The translations under genes were made by a program, and so were the position numbers. The notes beneath the pieces were generated by a model. The model searched no databases and was not told the origin of the DNA. It worked only from the letters and a program-made list of their open reading frames with translations. A stretch of 64,000 nt of DNA from Chrysemys picta bellii (taxonomy: Eukaryota; Chordata; Testudines; Emydidae). The DNA lies in assembly GCF_011386835.1 (NCBI RefSeq), contig NC_088804.1:39419549-39483548 (forward strand), given 5' to 3'. Below are positions 10,812-23,380 of this stretch, piece after piece (the stretch's first letter is position 1; each line of letters starts with the position of its first letter).

Positions 10812-13734
10812 TGGATAAATTCATCTCCTCCTTTTTGTGCTAAGGTTCACAAATCTGTTATGATGGGATTTTCATAGCAGTGCGCCTCCGGTGTTGGAAG
10901 TAGGATCATCCTTTAGATGTAGGCATCCAGAGCGAGGTGTGCAAGCACACATGTTAAATGATGTTGGCTAAGATTGAATGACCAATATGCAGAACTTGGT
11001 GAATTTAAGTATTGATGGCCATGTGAATATCTAGCAAATCCTAATACAGATGGCATGCCAACTCTGCCTTGAAACAATCAGTGCTCCTAAAGATGCTCTG
11101 ATGCTTAGCCAAAGGAGGAATATTTCTTGGATTTATTTAGGGAATTAATGCTACAAAGTTGCAGGAATACCTGTTTGCGTAAAAAAGTACAATACCAGGT
11201 CTAATTAGAGAAAGTTCTCAACTTCAAATAAAACCAAATTATCTAATTGGAGATAGTAGCCATCAGGAGGCTTACTCTAATGGATAGGAAGTGTAACTGC
11301 AGGGGATTACACACCACACTCCTGTGAGGAACAAAATGAGGTTTTTAATGTTGGAAACTGTATAGAAATGTACTTAGCACAGAGACTTGATCTTTTTGCT
11401 GTGACATTTATATACCCACAATAAAACCCTCCTAGGAGGTATTCAAGGCTATGTTTCACTGGTTTAACACAGTAACTAAACTATAGACTTTGCACTACCT
11501 AGTAGAAAAAGTTCTATTGGTCAGCTTCCCTTTTGGGGTGCATGAGACCAATAATCACTTCAACAAAGTATTCATTTTAAACCTACCTGGTCCCGAATGG
11601 AGAAATGGTCTTGCAATAGCAGACCTCCTCTGTGAGCTACACCTCAGAGGAGGAAACAAAGCTGAAGGGACAATCTCTCCAAAAACTAAATGCAGTCCTG
11701 GAATATGGCTGGGAATTGGAGAGATACATTATTGAACCAAATTGTTAGTCTACAAATTTGAAATAAAGTTTAAAATTTCCCTCAGAAAACCCCTTCAGCA
11801 AAAAAGGCTGGCTGAGACTGCATGCCACTGTGAGAGCAGGAAAAATAAGTGGAGGGAACTTCAAGGGACAGGGACAGGACATTCCCCTGTTGCCAGTGAC
11901 TGTGGGGTCTAGTTCTATCCCCAAGTTGCAAACAGGGCATAGTCCTCATTGTAAGAGATTTATGGACCTTAGCATGAAGAAAAAAGGCAAGGTTTATAAA
12001 TCTCTAAAGATTAACATTTATTCTGCACAAGAAATTTGTTATTTAAAAAGCAAGGATATATTTTACACAGATGGGACAACTACTTTAGAACATCTAAAGT
12101 AGATGTTTAGATGTTCTAACTGTAACATATATGTTAGGCAAATAACCAGGTGAAGAAGACTAAGTTAAGCTATATATGTTATCTCTCACATATAAATATT
12201 TCCAGCTAACCATCTTGTGACACACAGATAACCAAGCAAACAAACAAATGAAAAAAAAAAAAAACAACCCCCACCAAACCAACCAACCAGGACAATATAA
12301 AATACTGCAAATACACTAACTACACTATTTATACAAACTAGAATTACTGAAACTAGGTCATCGCCAAGAAGTATTCAGCAATCATAACAGTATAGCCCAC
12401 TGTTTTTCTTGCTTCTTTCACCAGCTAGGAGTATGCAATATTTCTACCTCCAAGTGCACTGAAAGCTGGATACTAAGGGTGAAGGATAGGGGGTTAATTA
12501 ACAACCACTGTCAATATTCCCAGGACCCAGAAAATCCTGCTAAAAACAAGTACAACCACAGAGTGTATGGTTTACTAACATTTCTGCAAGTCAGGATGCA
12601 AATCATTTTCAAATTGTAACCATGGCCCAATTCCCTGGCTTGGTAAGGACCTAGCCCTCCTGCCTGCCAAGGGTGTCTGGAGTGTTTCAGGGAGACCTGG
12701 CCCTCTCCTTCACCTCTGGGTTGCTTTCTGTTTCAGGCACAAGCTCCTCTCTGCAGCTGGGGCAGTGTGGCTTAGTGCTCCTGACTAGAGAGGAGAAACT
12801 AGAGCATTTGCAACCTAGAGCATTTGTAATCTGCCCCAGCAGCAATCCCTTCAGAGAAGGGATATGAGGAAAGGCTGGCTAGAAACTCCTGGCCAAAAAC
12901 CACAGAATTAAAAAAAAAATATTTACACTTGTTTCTGGAGTCTCCAATGGAGTGAAATTCAAAATTTTGGGGTTGTTCTATCCCTGAAAGCCTCTGCTAC
13001 AATGGAGAGACCCCTGGTCAACTGTCCACCCAGGAGTGGAGGCAGAGAGATCAGGGGCTTTTTCCACGGAGGGGCAGTCCTGGCCCCAGGCTGGCTGTCA
13101 ATCTCAGATCTGATTCCAACCTGCAAGGAGAGGGCCAACATCCCACAGGACAGACTGTCATACGTGGAAGAGGGGTTAGAAATAGTCTTTGTTGCTGGTT
13201 AACCAGAAACTAGAATACTAGTTACTCAAATAAGTGTATTTTGTTCCATGATTTCTTTTGATCCCTAAGCATTTTGCAACATACACATTAAACAACATCC
13301 CTGCAAACAAACTGGTTATCCTATTCTAAAATTCATAGATTAAAAATTTAAAAATGTATAAGAGGAAAATGTAATTAATTTCAGTCTGTACCATGACTAG
13401 TCTTGGCACATTTTCTGATGCTAGAACAATAATCATGGTCCAAGAATGAAAATTCAATGCCAAACCCTGTCCTATTTTTGTCAGATGGAAGTCACAAACC
13501 TTGGAAGGTTTCTGCTGAGAGTTGCATTTTTTACAGCTGAAGAAATAGCTACTTACAGCATTATTTGGCTGTAAACTTACTGCTACATATACCTATTGAG
13601 AGTATTGTTGGGTAAATCACAAAATAAGAGTTTCCAGTGGAGACAAGCCAAGAAGTTTTGCTTAGGATCTTCAATTACTTCCAATCTGTTTTGGCTCCTC
13701 TGCTTCTATAGCAAAGAAATAACGCTGCACTTGT

Positions 13735-13915
13735 AAAAGCACCTTTCACCAAAGATTTCAAAGGGGTATTACTATATCCATTTTACAGATGGGGAAATCA
13801 AAGCAGAAAGAGGTTGAGAGAGATTTACCCAAGGTTACACAGCAAATGACAGAACCCAGGAGACCAGATTTACAGGCCACAGCTCTAACCACTACACAAA
13901 ATTGCCCCCAGCAAA
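13735..13915 (-). repeat. MIR SINE fragment
   Basis: The blocks CCATTTTACAGATGGGGAAA, CCCAAGGTTACACAGCAAAT and CTCTAACCACTACAC are the reverse complement of the MIR SINE core and 3' region, so the element is on the minus strand. It is diverged, as expected for an old amniote SINE. Confidence 0.8.
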
Positions 13916-14827
13916 ATGACTAGATTTCAGCTCTTTATTTGAACTTATCACTCAGTCCATAACTTCTTAGATTTGTTGTTAGATTTGAAGCCTATTCTAA
14001 ATTTAAAGACAAAATATTAGCACTAATCAATTTGTGTAATTTAATCGGAATTATTTCTTCTATACAGATCCTACAAAGGCAGTTAACAAAAGTTGTTCTA
14101 CATATATATAAAACTAGAGCGGCAGGTTTTACTTGGAAGCCAGCAGGTCTAGCAGGAAGGCCGTAACTCCATAGTCCTTCCAACCCCAGTATCCTGGGAT
14201 GGACTTGCATAGCAGTCAACAAGGCTAGCGGTCAAGCTTCATTCAGTCATTCCCGGTGCCCCAGAGTTCTCCTGGCGGTAGCCAGTAGGTGGGACCCAGG
14301 ACCTCCATCTCCACCAGTCTCCGCTAAGGGCCCCAGTGGAGTGGCATTAAGTGCCTCAGTTGTCTCTTTCTAATGTACCTAACTAGCCTCCCCCCATGCT
14401 GCTTCCTAACTCCCTGCTCTCTCTTCAGTCCTCTCCCCACTCCAGTGGGGAGTTCCCAGTCTCAGCAGCTCACATGGTCAAATACGTATTCCCTAGCTCT
14501 CCTCCCAGTGTTCAGTTATTCTATCTCAGTAGGGAGTGGGGTCAGGAGAAAGGGTCAGGCCCTTACCCTCCTGGATTGTGCGTAAAACCACAACCAAATC
14601 CTTCTCCTGTGGATAGCTCTGTCCCCAGAAGCTGAAAACTGTCTTCCTACCTTTGGATAGCCTCTCCTTCATTCCTATTCATCCCCACATCGCCACTCTC
14701 TGCCTGACTGTCAGAATTCCCCTTTGAGCAGATCCTCCATTTGAAGCATGCTCCGCAGCTGCTGAGGGGTGAGAACCTCTTGGTCCAATACTGCTCCTTC
14801 ACTCTCTATTCACTATTTCTCTGCCTG

Positions 14828-14991
14828 TAGGGTGACTAGATGTCCCAATTTTTAGCTGTTTGTCCTGATATTTCACTCCGCCGGCAGTTTTTTTTTTTTT
14901 TTTTTGCGCTCCGCCGGCAGCACTCGGCCTTTTTTTTTTTTTTTTGCCCCCCCCCCAAATTTACTTCCTGTCATCTGGTCTGGTCACCCTA
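14828..14991. mobile_element. hAT-type MITE (AGGGTGAC family)
   Basis: The ends TAGGGTGACTAGATGTCC and TCTGGTCACCCTA (reverse) are inverted. They are flanked by the exact 8-bp duplication TCTGCCTG at 14820-14827 and 14992-14999. The interior holds two long T runs and GCTCCGCCGGCAG repeated twice. It is 164 bp with no coding capacity. The 8-bp duplication supports hAT. Confidence 0.8.
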
Positions 14992-16049
14992 TCTGCCTGC
15001 AATAAAAAAAAATAGTGAACTCATATTCTGGGTGTTGCTGATCTAAAGTAAAGGAGATTGAGTATTTCTAAGCATAAGCCAAAGGGATGGGAGTGGAAAG
15101 GGACGTTGCTCTCCACAACTCAAAATTTCAGGAAACCTTATTATTTTGCTTGTGCCCCCATTGAATGTACCATTAAATGACTAGAACTGTTCCTTCCTAT
15201 ACCAACCTCCCATGAGGCTGACTACACCCATGGCGACGTATCAGTTTGCTACAAGTACAAAGGTCAAAGTGTGAGCACAATCTCTGCTAGCTCCCCATCC
15301 ACCACCAACATTCCTCAAACATTTTTTTAAATAACCGATCTCAACATGAAAGGTATACTTACACACAGATGTTGGACACTGAAAGGTCTGTACATTTATT
15401 ATTACCTACTGGCAATGCAGCATTAAATTAAACTCCTAGTGATTTTGGATGAACATTCAGTTTTCAGAGTTAGCAAACGACCAGAACAATAGGGGTTGTA
15501 TGGCTGGGGGAAGGAGGGTGCCAAGGGTCGACTGATTCTCCTTCTCTCCACCCCTCCTTACTGCACACACAGGAATGTCCTCTTGAAAACCAAAACAGAA
15601 CACCAAAACATAGCTGCTCTTCTACCCGTTGTCTTGTCTCTAAGAACAGCAACACTGACCATAGCAAACATTTTTATACTAAAATATATCAATTAACTAC
15701 TTGTACAAAGACAAGATATATGGACTACCAACTACTTAAACAAATCAAGAGACATTTAGTTTTCGCGAAGACATCATTTGTCAAAAGAGTTAAAAGGGGG
15801 TTAAGTTGTAAGCAACATTCTTGCTAACTGCCCAGCAGAATGTCTCTCTTACTATATAAATGTAACTATTTATTGGAAGACTAAGACGACTTTCTCCAAT
15901 GACCATTCTACATTCCGTGTGCTATCCTTGCTAAATTCAACAAGTTAGCAAAGAAACACAGTTACAGTCTTGGGTCAGGATTATAAAATACTTCCTTAAA
16001 GCAATTAGAGATATACAATGTGAATTATGCAAAGCAAGTTGGGACCCAC

Positions 16050-16173
16050 CTTTGGAGTGTTTTCCTGAAGACCTCTTGGGTAACGACTCCTCAATGGAAT
16101 GTGCTGACGTATGTAGTGCATTTTCCAAACTGTTACTGACACTGTTTATGGGGGTCTCAGATCTTGGAGTGAC
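16050..16173 (-). CDS. ZCCHC14: ZCCHC14 coding exon 2
   Basis: This minus-strand exon of 124 nt encodes 41 codons plus one base. The product starts VTPRSETPINSVSNSLENA and ends LPKRSSGKHSK, matching the region of ZCCHC14 just after the N-terminal helical domain. The acceptor is a pyrimidine-rich tract ending TTTTTTCCAG at 16174 and the donor is AAAG|GTGGGT at 16049. It begins in phase 0, which fits exon 1 (ending after a complete AAG codon), and ends in phase 1. ZCCHC14 is a cytoplasmic and nuclear RNA-binding protein with a SAM domain and a CCHC zinc knuckle. It recruits TENT4 terminal nucleotidyltransferases to stem-loop RNAs. Those domains are encoded by later exons that I do not see. The segment is serine-rich and probably a disordered linker. 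Confidence 0.9.
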
Positions 16174-17363
16174 CTGGAAAAAATAAATAAATAAAGCTGA
16201 TGTAACTCTGGAACATTCCATTTTCCTCCACTAAGTGAATAGTGTTTCAAATTGAGTTAAGAGCCATCAAGAGCATTACTATTCTATTCTAAAACAGTTA
16301 TACATTTTTTAGTATATTTTACAAGTAACAATTTGGTGGAGGAGCTTTTTAGTCAGCCATTTGTAAATCTAAATTAGCCTTCATAATCCACACAGTGGTG
16401 CACAAAGTACCATTCTTTTTTAAAGTGTTATGCTTATGCAACAGTACATTTTAAACAAGTTTACAAACTCTTCTTTTGTTAATTTTAAGAGCAAACTTGG
16501 GTTACTATGTCAAGCAAAGGACAACCACTTTTATGTTGTGTCATGTATCTTAAATATTACTGCAACCGATAAGAAACCAACTTCACCTCTCAGGACAAAA
16601 AAAAAAACAGTGTAAGAAAATGACTCAGTTGGCTTTGCAATTTGGGACCTTGCCATCAAGATCTGAAGACTGTATTTTGATGAAAAATTACTCATTGTGA
16701 AAGAGAAAAGTAGGCTGCATCATCAAAAACCAACTTTATAGCCTAATATGTACCCTTTAATCTGCACTTAGCATAAGGAACATATTTTCACTATGACTCA
16801 AGAGCTAGAAAAACAAACATAAATCATATGAAAAACAGAACATTTAAACTACTTTAGTTGCTGTCCACAACAATATGCACATTTGTGCTACAATGTAGAG
16901 AAACACCTATTGTTAGTAGTGTAATGTGAAGAATTTGCCACCTAAAGCAAGTCAATTAGTCTCTCACATTTTCTAAAAAATGAGAAGCAGATATGGAGAA
17001 TGGTCACATTAGCAGCAAGGCTTAAGTATGTGAAAGGTGGAAAACTTGTGTGTTTAAATAGGTTACAACAAAAGTACTCATATTAACAAGTGCATTCCTT
17101 GAAATTCAACTGCCACATTTTGAATTAACAAGAAATCCCAGTCTGTAGGATTCTAATTTAACATAGGGTCTATCCTTTCACAAATCACAAGAGAGGAAAA
17201 TGTAATCTCAGTGTAACAAAAGAAACTAGTCATTACTCACGATAACTAACATCAGAGTTTACAATTTCCTGTAAGGTTCAATCATATAGTGATTCCAGGC
17301 AGGGCCATGAGGAGGAAAGCAATTTTTTAAAAACATCTCATCTACCCCACTGTTAGCCTAGTA

Positions 17364-18010
17364 CAGAGGTGGGCAAACTATGGCCCGCGGTACCCTCCTG
17401 CCCAGCCCCTAAGCTTCGGGCCCGGGAGGCTAGCCCCCGGCCCCTCCTCTGCTGTTCCCCCTCCCCCGCAACCTCAGCAAGCCACACCACGCCGCCGGTG
17501 CAATGCTCTGGGCAGCTGGGCAGCACAGCTGCAGAGCCGCAGCCTGACCCAGTGCTCCAGGCAGCGTGGTAAGGGGGCAGGAAGGGTTGAGAGGGTAGGG
17601 GAGTTCAGGGTGGTGGTCAGGGTTGTGGATATGGGTTGGGGTAGTCAGAGGTGGGGAATGGGGGAGGATGAATGGGTGCAGGGATCCCAGGGGGCAGTCA
17701 GGAAGGAGGGGGGTTGGATGGGGCGACGGGGGGCAGTCAAGGGGAGGGGTTCCAGGGGCGGTCAGGGGACAGGGAGCAGGGGTGTGTGGATGGGGCAGGA
17801 GTCCCAGGGTGGGGGGCCATCAGGGAACAGGGGAGGTTGGATGGGGCAGGAGTCGGGGGGGGGCATCAGGGGGCGAGAAGCAGGGGGGGATGGGGGTGGG
17901 GGCTCGGCCACGTCTGGCTGTTTGAGGAGGCACAACCTCCCCTAACCGGCCCTCCATACAATTTACGAAACCTGATGCAGCCCTCAGGCCAAAAAGTTTG
18001 CCCACCCCTG
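17364..18010. mobile_element. hAT-type MITE with internal minisatellite
   Basis: The inverted ends CAGAGGTGGGCAAACTATGG and GTTTGCCCACCCCTG (reverse) flank a 647-bp element. The flanking 8-bp repeats are GCCTAGTA (17356-17363) and TCCTAGTA (18011-18018), 7 of 8 identical. The interior has tandem G-rich units of the type GGTTGGATGGGGCAGGAGTC. Those units keep several frames open and give false ORFs. There is no transposase, so it is non-autonomous. Confidence 0.85.
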
Positions 18011-19252
18011 TCCTAGTATATTGTGACTAACTGGATTACGTTTTAGATTTTGCATAATTTCTCCTTGTTTTTGTAGAATTATTCCTTTCTAAGGTTCACA
18101 TAAAACCTTGGCCTTCACGTGTGTGACACACACACACTTTAAGGCTCTAACACCTAAGTGCAGATTTTCAAGAACTCATTTGTTCAAACTATGACAGTTT
18201 GCACCTGTGCTAGAGAAGTCGACCTGCTTTAAAAAACACCACCAGGGCTCCCAAAAGGGAAAGGCAGATTATAGGAGAAAATCTTGAGAGGTGCTGGAAC
18301 AGAAATGATTACAAGTCCTGTCTTCCTCTTCAACATCACTAGACTGCTTTTACTTTTTTAATTCAGACATTTACTTGGATGCCTACAGCCAAGCACGCAG
18401 GTGCCTTACGCCCATAAGAACAACTGTAAAACAGTCACACACAAAGCTTTCAGATTAAAAGGCTAGCAATGAAACCCTTAGCTCAGTCACACACACACAA
18501 ATCCCCAATGCCCTAACTAAAATTTTTCAAAGGCTTGATCGAAGAGCTAATCATGCACTGTTTCTGAAGCTCATTAAACTCAGACTCTGGTGGATTGCTG
18601 GAGAGACACGTTCCAGAGGGCTAGGCATTCTGCTGACTCCAACCTGCTGCTGGCAGTGGAAAGTTTAACCCAAGAAGCAGATTGATGTTTTCCCAAGTAA
18701 GGATTGCTGTCACCCATTTTTGGTTATACGCAAAATCTGAATTCTTCCCAGGAAGACATAAATCCTTTTGTTATTTTTGGTAAAGATTAATTTAGCCCAT
18801 GTCTTGACCAGCTGAATTCATATGTTATCTGACTCACTCTCACATCAAAGTACAGTCAATTCAAACTGGTGTTCAACCACAACACCCTGATCAGTTCCAA
18901 ATGGAGCACTTTAGCTAGGGAGCTAATGGTGTTATGGTCAGGCTCACTATGACTGTTTAAAAGTCTTCACACAGATTTTAAATAACGTTTTTCCACTGAT
19001 TTCCGTATCCTTTGACGTTGCTTATCACTGAAGTTTTTCTAGAGAAAGGGAAAGTTTCAATAAAAATGTTTTTTAATGTAAGTAATATTTTCAGATCAGC
19101 CAGCTATTTTAAAATTAAAGAATAAGTGATATTTGATTGGACCACACACTGCAATATCCTAGGATTGCATGAACTGTGAAACTTGCAGTCCTAGAAGAAA
19201 ACGGACATGAAAAATATCAACATTTACACACAATTATGTTTTTACAGCCACA

Positions 19253-19735
19253 CTACTCCTGAGGGAATTCTGCGCTAAGCAAATAAAAATTCTGCACACA
19301 ATATTTTAAAATTCTGCAAATTTTGTTGATAAATAAACGTGGAGGCTCCAGCATGGCAGTGGGGAAGCACAAGCCACTGGTTGCATGAAGATGGAAGACC
19401 ACCATACAACACCCCCCACACACCCCACCCCGGGACATGGACTTCGCAGTGAGGCTGCACCCAACCTTAAGAAAGCGCAAGGGCAGGGCCTGCCCCGGAA
19501 ACACCCCAGGGTCCTGCCCCTCCATGCCAGGTACACCAGGTGTGGGCAGGCAGACTCAGCTCAGCAGGATCCAAGTATGGAGGGGCTTAGTGTGCGAGAA
19601 TCCAGGTGTGGAGTGAGAGGGTTTTGTGGGGGGCAATCTGGGTGCAGGCAGCTCAGTGAGAATTCGGGGGGGGGGGAGCTGGATACACAGTGGCTCATTG
19701 AGGGGGGTTCTGTGCAGAGATTATATATAATGATT
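19253..19735. repeat. Probable interspersed repeat, family unknown
   Basis: The start (CTCCTGAGGGAATTCTGC followed by AAATAAAAATTCTGCACACA and a repeated AATTCTGCA motif) is a pattern I associate with a dispersed turtle repeat. The rest is GC-rich and ends in a poly-G run near 19670. I see no terminal inverted repeat or target duplication. Borders are approximate. Confidence 0.35.
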
Positions 19736-21104
19736 CATTAAGTACAAACCCCACGTTAACAGAATCACAGTTGACAAATTTAAAATAGCAAGAAATTTCA
19801 GAGTTCAGGTTCTCATGTCATGATTTCTATGTATTACAGTGCACAAAGATAAGTTCACAATGGAAATACTGACAACCCCTACTGCAGCTGTAAAAAGGTA
19901 ATAAGAGCTACCAGTCTAAAATGTTCTCACTAATGCATGGATGGCTCAAGTAAGTATGGGAAGTGGTAAATCTTTGAAGCCAGCTTTACTGTTAGCTGTG
20001 CTACCCAGTGAGAATGTATAACAGTCGATTTACTACACCAAGTCTTTTCATGAGAACAGCAGGGTTCATAAATGGGAAATTTAACTTGGTAAGTATTTAA
20101 GTAGAACAGTAATTATCTGTTCCCTTTCAGAATAACTAAACAGAACACAAAATATAGACGGTTTAACTGAAAACTATTTGTTGGCCTGGACTGAATTAAA
20201 GCCAACACTATCTAATGTGTAACATGACTACTTATACTCTCCAAGTTTATGAAAAGATTACATAGGTGTTTTTTGGGGAACAACTTGTTCTCAAGAAATT
20301 TAATGGGGGATGTTTTTTCACTAATACTCTATGCCAAATAAATACTGGTTTCCTTGCCTATTCAGTCATAAATATTCAGAGTATAATTAGACTAAAAACA
20401 TACCAAGTGAAGGCTGGATAAGAGAATAGCACTAAGTGGCATCTAATGGCTTCAAGCCCAAGAGCTGCATGAACAAATACAATCATTTCCTATTTACTGT
20501 TGAGGGAAAAATCCACATAATGTTACAGATATGAAAAATAACTAAGGATTGGGGAAGAAGGAATCCTAGAGAGTAATGGGCTCCACTAATTTTTCACTCT
20601 GTAAATTACATTGTCTGATAGCTTCCTCTAACTCAATTTAAGATTTTTACTTTTTTTAAAAAAATTTCCATACCTCTCAGGTTTGGGGCCACATATTGAG
20701 AATATTTAACAATTTTGTTCCATCTTTTATAAAGGCTTGGGGGAAAGTTAAATAGTAATCCTTTCACTATCTAATTAGCATGAGCTAAATTTTGTGGGAT
20801 CATTCAGATACTACAGTACTGTTTTAGAACACCTACTCAACCAAAAGATTTTACAGCTGAAGACTAGAGATTGGGACAGTCTCTCTCCTCTTTTCTGGGT
20901 TTTTAGGTACATAGTTGCTTCTAAAAAGTGTACCCTGAGTGATTTAGGCTTCCAAGTAATTAAAAAAAAAAAAAAGAAAAAGAATCTATCCATCCCTCTC
21001 AGTGTTGTTCATGTCAATTTCCTATCTGGCAATAGGAGACTAGGTCACCATTCTAAGTTTGATCCATGAAGCATAAAAACCAGGGGCTAGGTTCCAGGAT
21101 GCTG

Positions 21105-21200
21105 TCTGAGGCCCCAGTTCTGCCAACTTTTGCACATGTGAGTAACCTTATGCATGCCAGTAGTCCCAATGAAGTGAAAGGGACTATTCACAGGTATGTC
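21105..21200. repeat. Short palindromic amniote-type repeat
   Basis: Imperfect inverted halves surround CATGTGAGTAACCTTATGCATG and AGTCCCAATGAAGTGAAAGG, with GGCCCCAGTTCTGC at one end and GCAAGACTGGGG at the other. This layout matches small palindromic interspersed repeats common in amniote genomes. There is no coding capacity. Confidence 0.45.
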
Positions 21201-21706
21201 TGCAAGACTGGGGCATTACTGATCTTAGATATAGGCTTTTCTCTTTAAAATCCATGATACCACTGCTCACCTTCTTAAATTTACACATGTAGTTAAGACC
21301 TTTGCTAGATTGGGGCTTAAATGCCTCAGAAAGTGAAATGTCTATACTGGGAATTGGCCCATATCCAACAATCAATGGCCAATACTGTCTGGGGCAAGCT
21401 TCATTGGCACAAATCATGGCTTTCCTTGCCTACACTTGGGTATGCCTCGGTGTAGCTTCATTGGAGGCCGGCCATTAATACTGGTGTAAGCAAGTCAAAT
21501 TCCAAATACACACCCTTGGAATAAACCCTCATGAGAGGGAATCTCTCTTTCAGTTTCTTAAATGCAGAAAGATTTACAGGTGAGCTACAAAGGATTTTTA
21601 AAGAGTCTGGCTTGTGCCCGCCTTTGTTTTTTTATGATTCATAAATAAATTCCTGCCTCTGCCTTTTTAGGTGTTTCTGATTTTTGTTTGTTTGTTTTAA
21701 ATCTTA

Positions 21707-21959
21707 GACCTTTTCTGCATTAGGAATTCTGGCCACCGATGTAGCAACACTTGTGCAACCCCAGTCTAATATAGAAATGGAAAGCTGTGATTTGCACTGC
21801 AGGAGCAGCATACCCTGGTTGTAATTGCAGTAATCTCTAATGGTGAAAAATCACTGCTTGGCTTGCCCTATCTAACTAGGGGCTCATACCAGTGCAGTTA
21901 CACAGATGGCTATTCATGGATGGCTAGAATTGGGATAAATCTCCAGTGTAGAAAAGGCC
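21707..21959. mobile_element. TTA-flanked MITE (PIF/Harbinger-like)
   Basis: The ends GACCTTTTCTGCA and TGTAGAAAAGGCC are inverted with a few mismatches, and TTA flanks the element at 21704-21706 and 21960-21962. The 253-bp interior has no ORF. It shares end character (CTTTTCTA-type, TTA duplication) with the elements at 800 and 39759, though the interiors differ. Confidence 0.55.
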
Positions 21960-22439
21960 TTAGAAATACCATGAACGTCAAGTCTAGTCATCCCTGCTGT
22001 TGCTGGACAACATTCTGCATATCACAGAGCAGATGATGATGATCTGGTGGTCCATTCTCACCGTAAATTCTATGACTGTGTGTGTATTATATGCTCACAA
22101 GACCTTAATCAAAGGTGTGGCGAATGCTGACTCTTTAATAGGGCTGTCAAGCAATTAAAAAAACTAATCATGATTAATCGCACCGTTAAACAATAATAGA
22201 ATACCATTTATTTAAATATTTTGGATGTTTTCTACATTTTCAAATATATTGAATTACAACACAGAATACAAAGCGTACAGTGCTCACTTTATATTTATTT
22301 TTTATTACAAATATTTGCACTGTAAAAAAAGAAATAGTATATTTCAATTTACCTAATACAAGTACTGTAGTGCAATCTCTTTATAATGAAAGTTGAACTT
22401 ACAAATGTAGAATTATGTACAAAAAATAACTGCATTCAA

Positions 22440-23088
22440 AAATAAAAATGTAAAACTCTACAAGTCCACTCAGTCCTACTTCAGCCAATCGCTCAGACAA
22501 ACAAGTTTGGTTACAATTTGCAGGAGATAATGCTGCCCACGTCTTGTTTATGTCAACTGAAAGTAAGAACAGGCGTTCGCATAGCATTGTTGTAGCCGGC
22601 CAGCATCGCAAGATATTTATGTGCCAGATGTGATAAAGATTCATATGTCCCTTCATGTTTCAACCACCATTCTAGAAGACATGTGTCCATGCTGATGACA
22701 GGTTCTGCTCGATAACGATCCAAAGCAGAGCTGACCGACACATGTTCATTTTCATCATCCGAGTCAGATGCCACCAGTAGAAGTCTGATTTTCTTTTTGG
22801 TGGTTCAGGTTCTATAGTTTCTACATCAGAGTGTTGCTCTTTTAAGAATTCTAAAAGCATTCTCCATGCCTCATCTCTCTCAGATTTTGGAAGGCACTTC
22901 AGATTTTTAAACCTTGGGTCGAGTGCTGTATCTATCCTTAGAAATCTCACATTGGTACCTTCTTTGCATTTTGTCAAATCTGCTGTGAAAGTGTTCTTAA
23001 AACTAACATGTGCTGGGTCATCATCCGAGACTGCTATAACATGAAATGTATGGCAGAATGCATGTAAAACAGAACAGGAGACATACAA
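22440..23088 (-). pseudogene. hAT transposase remnant, left arm
   Basis: Minus-strand fragments encode part of a hAT transposase of the ZBED type. The inner part (RFLRIDTALDPRFKNLKCLP near 22930) is followed by a frameshift to the C-terminal dimerisation segment (LEWWLKHEGTY, LAHKYLA, then SPANCNQTCLSERLAE). The RLFSLS-type signature is disrupted. Stops and frameshifts make it non-functional. Its C-terminus faces the left end of the element. Confidence 0.7.
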
Positions 23089-23149
23089 TTCTCCCCCAAG
23101 GAGTTAAGTCACAAATTTAATTAACGCATTATTTTTTTAAACGATCATC

Positions 23150-23380
23150 ATCAGCATGGAAGCATGTCCTCTGGAATGGTGGCCAAAGCATGAAGGGGCA
23201 TATGAATGTTTAGCATATCTGGCACGTAAATACCTTGCAACGCTGGCTACAAAAGTGCCACGTGAATGCCTGTTCTCACTTTCAGGTGACATTGTAAATA
23301 AGAAGCAGTCAGCAGTATCTCCTGTAAATGTAAACAAACTTGTTTGTCTTAGCAATTGGCTGAATAAGGAGGAGGACTGA
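23150..23380 (+). pseudogene. hAT transposase C-terminal remnant, right arm
   Basis: A 74-codon plus-strand frame encodes the hAT dimerisation domain: LEWWPKHEGAYECL, LARKYLATLATKVP, ECLFSLSGDIV, then SPVNVNKLVCLSNWL. It is collinear with the segment in the left arm but on the opposite strand. Only the last part of the transposase is present, without the zinc finger or catalytic DDE core, so it cannot be active. Confidence 0.75.

Larger units (their letters stand above)
1..16049 (-). other. ZCCHC14: ZCCHC14 intron 2 (part), repeat-rich
   Basis: Everything below coding exon 2 should be intron 2 of ZCCHC14, read on the minus strand. I looked for further ZCCHC14 exons (the PX-like, SAM and CCHC zinc-knuckle parts) and recognised none, although an exon under about 60 codons could be missed by eye. 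The stretch is AT-rich and broken up by the repeats listed separately. Unlisted stretches such as 1263-3150, 5461-7470, 10812-13730 and 14992-16049 show no gene or repeat I can name. A GC-rich patch at about 7478-7880, just before the CR1 LINE, has no recognised identity. Confidence 0.6.
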
